Translations under genes and position numbers: made by a program | Source: Sideroxydans sp. | GTDB taxonomy: Bacteria; Pseudomonadota; Gammaproteobacteria; Burkholderiales; Gallionellaceae | Assembly: GCA_020057805.1 (NCBI GenBank) | Contig: JAGVFD010000213.1 | Location: 1-5,453 of the forward strand | Direction: 5' to 3' | DNA length: 5,453 nt | Shown here: positions 1 to 5,002 of the stretch, one piece after another | Layout: every line of letters begins with the position of its first letter | Position numbering within the stretch: position 1 is the stretch's first letter | The notes under the pieces: generated by a model | Seen by the model: the letters and a program-made list of their open reading frames with translations, nothing else | Told to the model about the DNA's origin: nothing | Databases searched by the model: none

Positions 1-1263
1 ACTTACTCCATCCGTTGTGATACCTGATGGGCTATTAAATCTTGCAATCGTCGCAGCTCCGTCAGCAAACGCCCCTGTGCCACCAACAGCAACAGGAATC
101 ACTCCCGAAAAGGTAGTGACAGCAGTAGTTGCTATATCAATTTTGCGAATCACATGATTCCCCGTGTCCGCCAAATACAGTGACTTTCCATCTGTAGTGA
201 TGGCTTTCGGATTGCTGAATGAAGCGCCACTTACCCCATAAGTCATCCATGTCCATGAACCTGCTATAGATGTTGTAACACCGCTTGCAAGATCGATTTT
301 TCGAATAACTGAATAAGGATTCCAATAATCAACCAAGTACAGACTCACCCCATCGGTAGTAAGCGATTGAGGGATGCAAAATAATGGATACAAAAAAGCT
401 GAGCCAATACTCCCATCAAGCGGTCCTCCTGCACACGAACTGGTGGAAATAGATAAGTTAGTTACAGCACCAGATAATTTTAGAGCGCCCGCCAATCTAC
501 CCCCACCCATTTGAACCCCAACCGCCGTCACCGCTCCGCCCCCAGTAGAACCCAGCACTGTAAATCCACCCGCCACACTGTAAGTTTGATTGCCTATTAA
601 ATCAGTGACGGCCAACGTGCCGCTAGTTGCACCTGCTGGCACATAAACAACCAATTGCGTCAAAGTTCGCGCGGACGGAGTTGCTGTGATGCCATTAAAG
701 TTGACACTGTAGTTTGAAGCTGTCTGGGCAAAATTAGAGCCTGTAATCGTAACCCACGCTCCCACTGCGGCACTTGTAGGTGCTACTCCAGTAATCCCTG
801 GGCCGGCAGCCCCTCCAGCGCCTGCGTTTGTTTGCGCGTAACTAAAATTCACCGTCCCTGCGGTGGTGTAGCCAGTGCCCACCCCCATGTCAATCATCAT
901 ATCAATCTGCCCCGTTGTGCCACTAAACGCGCAGGAAGTGATTTGCAACGTTCCCATGAAACCAATTGTTTGAGTAACCGCAGCGTGCACAGCCGCATCA
1001 CTGCAAAAGGATGCTTGGCTTGCAGGAAGAGTGACATTCGGCAGGACGATGCCATTTTGTGTGGCGCTAGGAGTAGTGCGTCGTGTTGTTATGGTGTAAC
1101 TGCCTACAGCGCCCACCGCTGTTAATGGTGAGTTATAAAGTGCGGCACTGGAATTGGGGGATGTTCCGCCGTTCGTTGACTTTGACTTGCCCGCACCACA
1201 CCCAACCAGTGCGACTGCTGTAACAAAAATCAGGCTGGCGCCCAGTTTGATTCCGCTACTCAT
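1..1263 (-). CDS. IPT/TIG and NHL-repeat beta-propeller lipoprotein (partial, 3' end outside window)
   Basis: The frame is open from ATG at 1263 to the left edge, giving 421 residues with no stop. Residues 1-22 form a lipoprotein signal peptide: K6, a hydrophobic core, then lipobox LVGC with Cys22. Gly follows the cysteine, so outer-membrane sorting is likely. Residues about 23-150 are a Ser/Thr/Gly-rich region I do not recognise, with Cys87 and Cys111. Residues about 155-237 look like an IPT/TIG immunoglobulin-like domain (GITGVAPTSAAVGAWVTITG, then a GGFTVL end). From about residue 288, NHL-type blades begin, with repeated ITTDG, SLYLxD and VIRKIDxA motifs near 300-337 and 349-386; a third starts at 408. 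Such propellers usually bind proteins or sugars at the cell surface; the ligand here is unknown. The start is supported by homology of the signal peptide to the gene at 3258. No strong Shine-Dalgarno site is present (GGAAAAG only). The family call is from motif recognition. Confidence 0.85.
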   Translation of the reverse strand, partial: MSSGIKLGASLIFVTAVALVGCGAGKSKSTNGGTSPNSSAALYNSPLTAVGAVGSYTITTRRTTPSATQNGIVLPNVTLPASQASFCSDAAVHAAVTQTIGFMGTLQITSCAFSGTTGQIDMMIDMGVGTGYTTAGTVNFSYAQTNAGAGGAAGPGITGVAPTSAAVGAWVTITGSNFAQTASNYSVNFNGITATPSARTLTQLVVYVPAGATSGTLAVTDLIGNQTYSVAGGFTVLGSTGGGAVTAVGVQMGGGRLAGALKLSGAVTNLSISTSSCAGGPLDGSIGSAFLYPLFCIPQSLTTDGVSLYLVDYWNPYSVIRKIDLASGVTTSIAGSWTWMTYGVSGASFSNPKAITTDGKSLYLADTGNHVIRKIDIATTAVTTFSGVIPVAVGGTGAFADGAATIARFNSPSGITTDGVS

Positions 1264-1298
1264 TGAATTTTTCTTTTCCACGACACAGACCCTCTCAT
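1260..1298 (-). CDS. Possible 12-residue leader peptide (upstream ORF, copy 1)
   Basis: ATG at 1298 opens a 12-codon frame encoding MRGSVSWKRKIQ. Its TGA overlaps the ATG of the lipoprotein gene as ATGA. The equivalent ORF at 3255-3293 has the same length and overlap and encodes MRGFVSWKRKTQ. The lipoprotein starts lack a good Shine-Dalgarno sequence, so translational coupling from this ORF is conceivable. There is no clear Shine-Dalgarno site for the small ORF either, and the similarity may only reflect recent duplication. Weak call. Confidence 0.3.
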   Translation of the reverse strand: MRGSVSWKRKIQ

Positions 1299-1335
1299 AT
1301 ATTTGACGCGCAAGACCAGCTAAAAAACAGCGCGC

Positions 1336-1364
1336 ACAGTACGCACCACTCACCGCATGGTCAA
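1336..1364 (-). promoter_or_regulatory. Sigma70-like promoter of the NHL lipoprotein gene
   Basis: Read on the minus strand, TTGACC (1359-1364) is the -35 box and TACTGT (1336-1341) the -10 box, 17 bases apart. Transcription would start near 1329, giving a leader of about 65 bases. The spacer differs in sequence from the copy at 3332-3360 but both boxes and the 17-base length are kept, which is what selection on a promoter predicts. GCGCGC directly follows the -10 box, a GC-rich discriminator. An imperfect dyad, GTC-A...T-GAC at 1360-1374, overlaps the -35 box and could be an operator. Confidence 0.65.
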
Positions 1365-1419
1365 GCATTTCGACGTATTATTAAATTGATTATTTTGACA
1401 TTCCTAAATCTAGCTTGCT

Positions 1420-1450
1420 AAAAAAATTGCCCACTCATGGTGGGCAATTT
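1420..1450 (-). terminator. Intrinsic terminator of the repeat lipoprotein gene
   Basis: A perfect 11-bp stem (AAATTGCCCAC at 1424-1434 against 1440-1450) with a 5-base loop lies about 37 bases beyond the stop at 1487. Read on the minus strand the stem runs into seven T residues (1426-1420). It separates the repeat gene from the next minus-strand gene. It could also act weakly on the plus strand. Confidence 0.85.
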
Positions 1451-1486
1451 AATTTCAATAAATACTAGGGCAAAGGCTCTTAATTT

Positions 1487-3258
1487 TTAGCACCCACAGG
1501 CAGTTTTTTGCGCTGCGGTTAGTGATGCCTTTTGAGTAACAGTCAAGCTAGCAACGGTAGCAGAAGTAAGTCCAGCCATTGCCGCTGTTGATAATGAAGC
1601 CATTTGCGCGGCACTTACGCCAACAACTTGACCTGGTGTAAGCACAGCAACTTGAGTTGCACTCAACGCTCCGAAAGCGCCCACATTCAGCCATGCAATT
1701 GCAGTTCCTGCGCCATATGGAGATGAAATACCTGCAAGCACCCCAATTTGAGTTGAAGAGAGCGCTGCAATCTGCTCCATAGACAAAGTCTCAATTTGAC
1801 CAGTTGGGTGTATTGCATTAATAGTGGTCGTAACCGTCAATGCTCCCAATGCCTGATTTGACAACAATTGAATGTTCGCCCCCATGGCTGCCACATGCCA
1901 ATCCCATAACGTTGCCATTTCTGCTGCTGTAATTGCAGATACTTGTACTGGGTCAGAAACCAACGCCGCCCATGCCCCTGTGTTTAACCACTGAATTAAT
2001 GAAGTAGTAATTGAACCACCCGCCCCCGTCGCCCCAATCATGCGAACCTGTGCTGGCGTCAATGCAACAATCTGTGCCGCTGAAATTGCTTGGATTTGTC
2101 CGTTATCCCCCCATGTACTTTGGTATGACAAAACATTAAGGGCAGGATTAGTAAGAAATTTAATATTTGTACCCAGCGTTGTGATTCGTTCCGCTCCAAG
2201 ATTGGTCATTGTGGCAATTTCAGCGGGTGTAATCGCGGCGACTTGAATAGGCTCGGAAACTAACGCAGCCCATGCACCTGCGTTTAACCACTGAATTTTA
2301 GCGGCAGTGATTGTTCCATTTGAATCTACCGCACCAATCATGCGAACCTGTGCTGGTGTCAATGTAACAATCTGTGCGGCTGAAATTGCTTGAATTTGTC
2401 CGTTATCCCCCCAGGTGCTCATATATGACAATGCATTGAGTGCAGCATTAGTAAGAAATCTAATATTTGCACCCAGCGTTGTGATTCGCTCCGCCCCCAG
2501 ATTGGTCATTGTAGAAATTTCAGCAGCTGTGATTGCGGCGACTTGCAATGGGTCACTAACGAGTGCCGCCCATGCGCCAGCGTTCAAATAAACAATTTGT
2601 GAAGTGCCCAACACCCCACCTGAACCTGTGGCAGCAGCTCCTATCAATCGAATTTGCGCAGGACTCAATACTGAAATCTGTGCTGCGGTTATGGATTGAA
2701 TTTGTTGATTTCCAGCATCTGCTGAACTACCCGTTGCCTTCAGCGCGGCTAAACAAAGATTGTCGAGATATTTAATGTTAGTACCGATTGCGACTATTTG
2801 CGAATTTGAAAACGTCACCAACTCTGGAGCAGTAATCGCTACAACTTGAATTGGGTCGCTTACAAGCGCAGCCCATGCACCTGCAATCTGCGAAGTACCC
2901 AACACCCCACCTGAACCTGTGGCAGCAGCTCCTATCAATCGGATTTGCGCAGGGCTCAATACTGCAATTTGCACTGCCGTTATAGATTGAACTTGTTGAT
3001 TTCCAAGGTCTGTTGAATAACCAGTCGTTTTCAGTGCCGCTAAAGCAAGGTTGTTTAAGTATTTGATATTGAAACCCAATGCCGCAATATCGGCGTTGGT
3101 ATATGCCGCAATTTGTACGGGCGAAATTGCCGCGACTTGCTCTGGTGTAAGTGCTGCACTAGCTTGCATAGTATTTTTTGAAGAGCCGCCACCACATCCA
3201 ACCAGCAAGATTGCTACACAAAAATTAAGCCAACACCCAACTTGATTACACTGCTCAT
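1487..3258 (-). CDS. Tandem-repeat lipoprotein, frameshifted in its signal peptide
   Basis: The long open frame is 1487-3208; its only in-frame start is a TTG inside what should be the signal peptide. The true start appears to be ATG at 3258, homologous to the start at 1263. It reads MSSVIKLGVGLIFV, then hits TAG (3214-3216). One missing base near 3217-3224 (a run of five T on the coding strand) would restore a 590-residue protein with lipobox LVGC at Cys22. After a short Gly/Ser linker come about 4.5 units of roughly 100 residues, each starting GAWAALVSxPxQVxAIT and carrying SAAQI, LTPAQVRMIGA and IQWLN motifs. The tail is seven octapeptides and ends CGC. The repeats are Ala/Gln/Leu-rich and probably helical, suggesting a solenoid-like surface protein. 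I do not recognise a named family or function. The body is intact, so the mutation is recent, a sequencing error, or bypassed by -1 slippage. As it stands, no exported product is expected. Confidence 0.75.
1499..1666 (-). repeat. Seven-fold octapeptide repeat at the C terminus
   Basis: Residues about 532-587 of the frame-restored protein divide without gaps into seven 8-residue units: LSATQVAV, LTPGQVVG, VSAAQMAS, LSTAAMAG, LTSATVAS, LTVTQKAS, LTAAQKTA. The pattern is [LV][ST]xxQxxx or a close variant. Related LTxxQ and ITxxQI segments occur inside the 100-residue units, so the octad may be the ancestral building block. The protein then ends Cys-Gly-Cys. Confidence 0.8.
1682..3154 (-). repeat. 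About 100-residue tandem repeat array within the lipoprotein
   Basis: In gene order the units are: U0 2882-3154 (lacks the GAWAAL opening), U1 2579-2881 (101 aa), U2 2279-2578 (100 aa), U3 1979-2278 (100 aa) and U4 1682-1978 (99 aa). U2 and U3 are the closest pair, with an exact 300-base period, for example TGCGAACCTGTGCTGG on the plus strand at 2041 and 2341. U0 and U1 form another close pair; 44 bases at 2607-2650 and 2898-2941 are identical. U0 lacks the four residues (VYLN region) present just before GAWAAL in U1, a 12-base in-frame deletion. Confidence 0.9.
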
Positions 3259-3293
3259 TGAGTTTTCCTTTTCCACGACACGAACCCTCTCAT
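3255..3293 (-). CDS. Possible 12-residue leader peptide (upstream ORF, copy 2)
   Basis: ATG at 3293 opens MRGFVSWKRKTQ, ending with TGA that overlaps the ATG at 3258. It differs from copy 1 at two residues (F/S and T/I) and has one synonymous Arg change. There is no obvious ribosome binding site. Weak call, supported only by conservation of length and of the ATGA overlap. Confidence 0.3.
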   Translation of the reverse strand: MRGFVSWKRKTQ

Positions 3294-3331
3294 ATATTTA
3301 GACGTGCAAGACAAGCTAAAAAACAGCGCGC

Positions 3332-3360
3332 ACAGTATCCACCTCCCGCAGCATGGTCAA
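3332..3360 (-). promoter_or_regulatory. Sigma70-like promoter of the repeat lipoprotein gene
   Basis: On the minus strand, TTGACC (3355-3360), a 17-base spacer and TACTGT (3332-3337) are followed directly by GCGCGC and a run of six T. The expected start is near 3325, giving a leader of about 67 bases. CGTCGAA lies four bases upstream of the -35 box. The imperfect dyad at 3356-3370 overlaps the -35 box as in copy 1. Confidence 0.65.
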
Positions 3361-3426
3361 GCATTTCGACGCAACTCCCAAATTACATTAATAGCGCCAC
3401 TAGCTACATAATTTTTCTAGCTGCAA

Positions 3427-3462
3427 AAGCAAACTGCCCGCTCAAAGCGGGCAGTTTTGCTT
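3427..3462 (-). terminator. Intrinsic terminator of the PEGA-like lipoprotein gene
   Basis: CTGCCCGC (3434-3441), a 5-base loop and GCGGGCAG (3447-3454) form a perfect 8-bp stem. It is extended by AAGCAAA against TTTTGCTT with one bulged base. It lies about 17 bases beyond the stop at 3479. On the minus strand it is followed by TTTGCTTTTG; the outer stem gives T-rich sequence on both sides, so it could work in both directions. Confidence 0.8.
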
Positions 3463-3478
3463 GTTAAAACAATGTGAC

Positions 3479-3982
3479 TTAATTTGTTTGAATCAAACGT
3501 GCATTTTTCCAAGCATCCGCAGGAAGTTGCTCTGCCAATACCACGGTCAGTGAGCGTTCATTGCTAGAGGTTTTTACGCTCATCGCATCCAGCGTTGCAC
3601 TGATTGAATCAGGGCTCAAGTTGTACATCGCGCCCGTGATGGGGTCCACAATCAACATGCCAATTAAGCCTCCCAACAAAATGTTGCCGAAATACCAGCC
3701 ATTTATCGAACTCGTCACTGTGATGTCTTTAGAAGCGTAACCCTCTTTAGACACGCTGACTGTATAGGATTCGGCTTTGAAATAACCCGCGCCACGTTTC
3801 AAAGTTACTGTCATGGGCGTCGTGCCCGCATGCACTTTCTCACCTGCACGATTTGCAATGGAGATGGCTGCTGTATCTGGCACGCTCTTAAATGCAATAG
3901 TCTGTGTGCCTCCGTCAATTACCGATGCGCAGCCGCTCAAAAACAAAACTCCAACGGCGAGACTGATAACGCTTTTCTTCAT
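3479..3982 (-). CDS. Small PEGA-like outer-membrane lipoprotein
   Basis: A 167-residue protein with signal peptide MKKSVISLAVGVLFLSGC; the lipobox LSGC gives Cys18, and Ala at +2 favours the outer membrane. Residues about 22-92 (DGGTQTIAFKSVPDTAAI, TTPMTVTLKRG, YTVSVSKEGYASKDITV) read like a PEGA-type beta domain: xVPxxAxI, then TP, then VxxEGYxxxxxxV. Residues 95-123 (NGWYFGN, ILLGGLIGMLIVD, GAMYNL) form a Gly-rich hydrophobic segment that I recall from a widespread family of uncharacterised lipoproteins; it could be a membrane-dipping hairpin. The end is ordinary and soluble. The start is well fixed: AAGGAG (3988-3993) lies five bases before the ATG. It has its own promoter and terminator, so it is probably monocistronic. 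Function unknown; the domain call is by pattern only. Confidence 0.85.
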   Translation of the reverse strand: MKKSVISLAVGVLFLSGCASVIDGGTQTIAFKSVPDTAAISIANRAGEKVHAGTTPMTVTLKRGAGYFKAESYTVSVSKEGYASKDITVTSSINGWYFGNILLGGLIGMLIVDPITGAMYNLSPDSISATLDAMSVKTSSNERSLTVVLAEQLPADAWKNARLIQTN

Positions 3983-3987
3983 GACTG

Positions 3988-3993
3988 CTCCTT
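3988..3993 (-). promoter_or_regulatory. Shine-Dalgarno site of the small lipoprotein gene
   Basis: AAGGAG on the minus strand, five bases before the ATG at 3982. It is the only strong ribosome binding site in the window. The two module-type lipoprotein genes, lgt and the CNNM gene have none. Confidence 0.8.
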
Positions 3994-4033
3994 AAGTTTG
4001 GGTACTACATTGATGTTGCAAAAAAAGCCGCGC

Positions 4034-4062
4034 AGGTTAATCATCATTCTGCACAAGGTCAA
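4034..4062 (-). promoter_or_regulatory. Promoter of the small lipoprotein gene, related to the two module promoters
   Basis: On the minus strand, TTGACC (4057-4062), a 17-base spacer and TAACCT (4034-4039) are followed at once by GCGCG and then seven T. CGTCGAA sits four bases upstream of the -35 box. All these elements and distances match the promoters at 1336-1364 and 3332-3360, although spacer and leader have diverged. A dyad, GTC-N-AA-N3-TT-N-GAC (4058-4072), overlaps the -35 box. The predicted start is near 4027, giving a leader of about 45 bases. Confidence 0.6.
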
Positions 4063-4121
4063 ACGATTCGACGTTCACGCTAACAATGTTTGTATTTTGC
4101 CTTGTGGTACATTCGCGCCCC

Positions 4122-4946
4122 ATGTTCACTCATCCACAATTCGACCCCGTTGCGATTCATCTCGGCCCCTTTGGTATCCATTGGTATGGGCTGATGTATT
4201 TGTTGGCTTTTGTTTGTTTTATTTGGCTGGGGCGGATGCGGCTAAAGGCTAGAGGGCAACACCCTCTCCCCGGCCCTCTCCCGCAAGCGGGCGAGGGAGT
4301 TAAACCTTGGGATGAGAAGTTTCTCGACGACTTGCTGTTCTACGGCGTACTTGGCGTGGTGTTGGGTGGGCGGCTGGGCGAGGTGTTGTTCTACAACCCA
4401 GGCTATTATTTTTCGCATCCATTCAAAATTTTAGCAGTATGGGAAGGTGGGATGTCGTTCCACGGCGGCTTCCTCGGCGTGCTGATTGCCATGGCGCTAT
4501 TTGCGCGCGGTCGCAAGATTCAATGGCTCGCCTTGATGGATTTCATCGCACCGTTAGTGCCGCCCGGCTTGGGATTTGGGCGCATTGGCAATTTCATCAA
4601 TGGCGAGTTGTGGGGGCGCCCTACCGATGGCTCATGGGGCATGGTGTTTCCGCAAGTGGATAGCCTGCCGCGCCATGCGTCGCAGCTATATGAATTTGCG
4701 CTGGAAGGCGTGTTGCTGTTTGCTTTGCTTTGGTGGTATTCCAGCAAGCCGCGTCCTGTTGGGGCGGTGTCTGGCTTATTCCTCATCGGTTACGGCAGCT
4801 TCCGTTTCCTCGCCGAGTTCGCCCGCACCGCAGACGATGGCATCTTTGGATTAATGACGTTCGGTGTAAGCATGGGGCAGTGGTTAAGTTTGCCCATGGT
4901 GTTGATTGGCATTTGGATGATGCGCCGTAGTCTGCGTAGCGCTTGA
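4122..4946 (+). CDS. lgt: Prolipoprotein diacylglyceryl transferase
   Basis: Lgt moves diacylglycerol from phosphatidylglycerol to the lipobox cysteine of prolipoproteins in the inner membrane, the first step of lipoprotein maturation. The 274-residue protein is multi-spanning and keeps the family motifs: WYGLMYL (21-27), [11 protein letters not shown] (81-91), MSFHGG (111-116, with the His matching E. coli H103), [10 protein letters not shown] (153-162, the Lgt signature), RHASQLYE (184-191, usually RHPSQLYE) and YGSFR (224-228, matching E. coli Y235 and R239). ATG 4122 is chosen because [10 protein letters not shown] matches usual family starts; an in-frame ATG at 4086 would add 12 residues. 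No Shine-Dalgarno site precedes either ATG. A Pro/Gly-rich segment ([14 protein letters not shown], 46-59) in the loop after the first membrane segment is foreign to the family and comes from a palindromic repeat. It probably forms an operon with the next gene and is divergent from the lipoprotein genes. Confidence 0.97.
   Translation: MFTHPQFDPVAIHLGPFGIHWYGLMYLLAFVCFIWLGRMRLKARGQHPLPGPLPQAGEGVKPWDEKFLDDLLFYGVLGVVLGGRLGEVLFYNPGYYFSHPFKILAVWEGGMSFHGGFLGVLIAMALFARGRKIQWLALMDFIAPLVPPGLGFGRIGNFINGELWGRPTDGSWGMVFPQVDSLPRHASQLYEFALEGVLLFALLWWYSSKPRPVGAVSGLFLIGYGSFRFLAEFARTADDGIFGLMTFGVSMGQWLSLPMVLIGIWMMRRSLRSA
4251..4299 (+). repeat. Palindromic dispersed-type repeat inserted in frame in lgt
   Basis: Two hairpins lie side by side. 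The first is AGAGGG (4251-4256), 5-base loop, CCCTCT (4262-4267). The second is CCCTCTCCCGC (4274-4284), a 2-base AA spacer, then GCGGGCGAGGG (4287-4297), with one mismatch in 11. The sequence resembles a repeat I recall from many proteobacterial genomes whose reading frames give peptides like PLPQAGEG. Compared with E. coli Lgt as I remember it, the interval from WYG to the LGGR motif is 15 residues (45 bases) longer here, which fits an in-frame insertion of this element. Exact ends cannot be set without an uninterrupted relative. Confidence 0.75.
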
Positions 4947-5002
4947 CACTCCCGTGCGGCTCGCACACCATCCCCCTTCTTTTTTAAGCTGTGTAATTTA
5001 TC

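Larger units (their letters stand above)
1192..1375 (-). repeat. Duplicated 5' lipoprotein module, copy 1
   Basis: This stretch contains promoter, leader, start codon, signal peptide and lipobox, and is clearly homologous to 3183-3371. Long blocks match, including the 11 bases CCCTCTCATAT and the 17 bases GCTAAAAAACAGCGCGC on the plus strand. Similarity fades after the lipobox, where the two mature proteins become unrelated. The copies differ by one indel in the leader, one indel in the signal-peptide region and scattered substitutions. Confidence 0.85.
3183..3371 (-). repeat. Duplicated 5' lipoprotein module, copy 2
   Basis: This is the partner of 1192-1375: promoter, leader, 12-codon leader ORF, signal peptide and lipobox. 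The signal peptides align as MSSxIKLGxxLIFV followed by LVGCG. This copy carries the one-base loss in the signal-peptide codons and one extra base in the leader near 3300. Confidence 0.85.

Noticed and set aside
137..325. 62-codon minus-strand ORF
   Set aside because: It lies in another frame of the NHL lipoprotein gene, which is open through the whole region with clear domain motifs.
832..1125. 97-codon plus-strand ORF
   Set aside because: Antisense to the lipoprotein gene; low-complexity His/Arg/Ser/Cys-rich product with no recognisable motif.
1306..1341. Possible GTGC/GC(A/G)C hairpin at the start of the duplicated leader
   Set aside because: Its 5' arm overlaps the -10 box and would mostly not be transcribed.
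1395..1423. Plus-strand TTGACA with CTAAAA 17 bases downstream
   Set aside because: The -10 box is poor, it reads straight into the terminator hairpin and antisense of the repeat gene, and the area is AT-rich, so chance is likely.
2040..2775. Plus-strand ORFs inside the repeat gene
   Set aside because: Shadows of the repetitive antisense coding sequence.
1682..3154. CRISPR-like array
   Set aside because: The repeats have about a 300-base period, are protein-coding and are not interrupted by unique spacers.
3830..4252. 140-codon plus-strand ORF spanning the lipoprotein/lgt intergenic region
   Set aside because: It overlaps the small lipoprotein in antisense and lgt in another frame; Cys-rich shadow product without motifs.
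4954..4987. Hairpin GTGCG-GCT-CGCAC after lgt followed by a T-run
   Set aside because: The stem is only 5 bp and the T-run begins more than ten bases away, so it is not a convincing terminator; it would also split an apparent operon.
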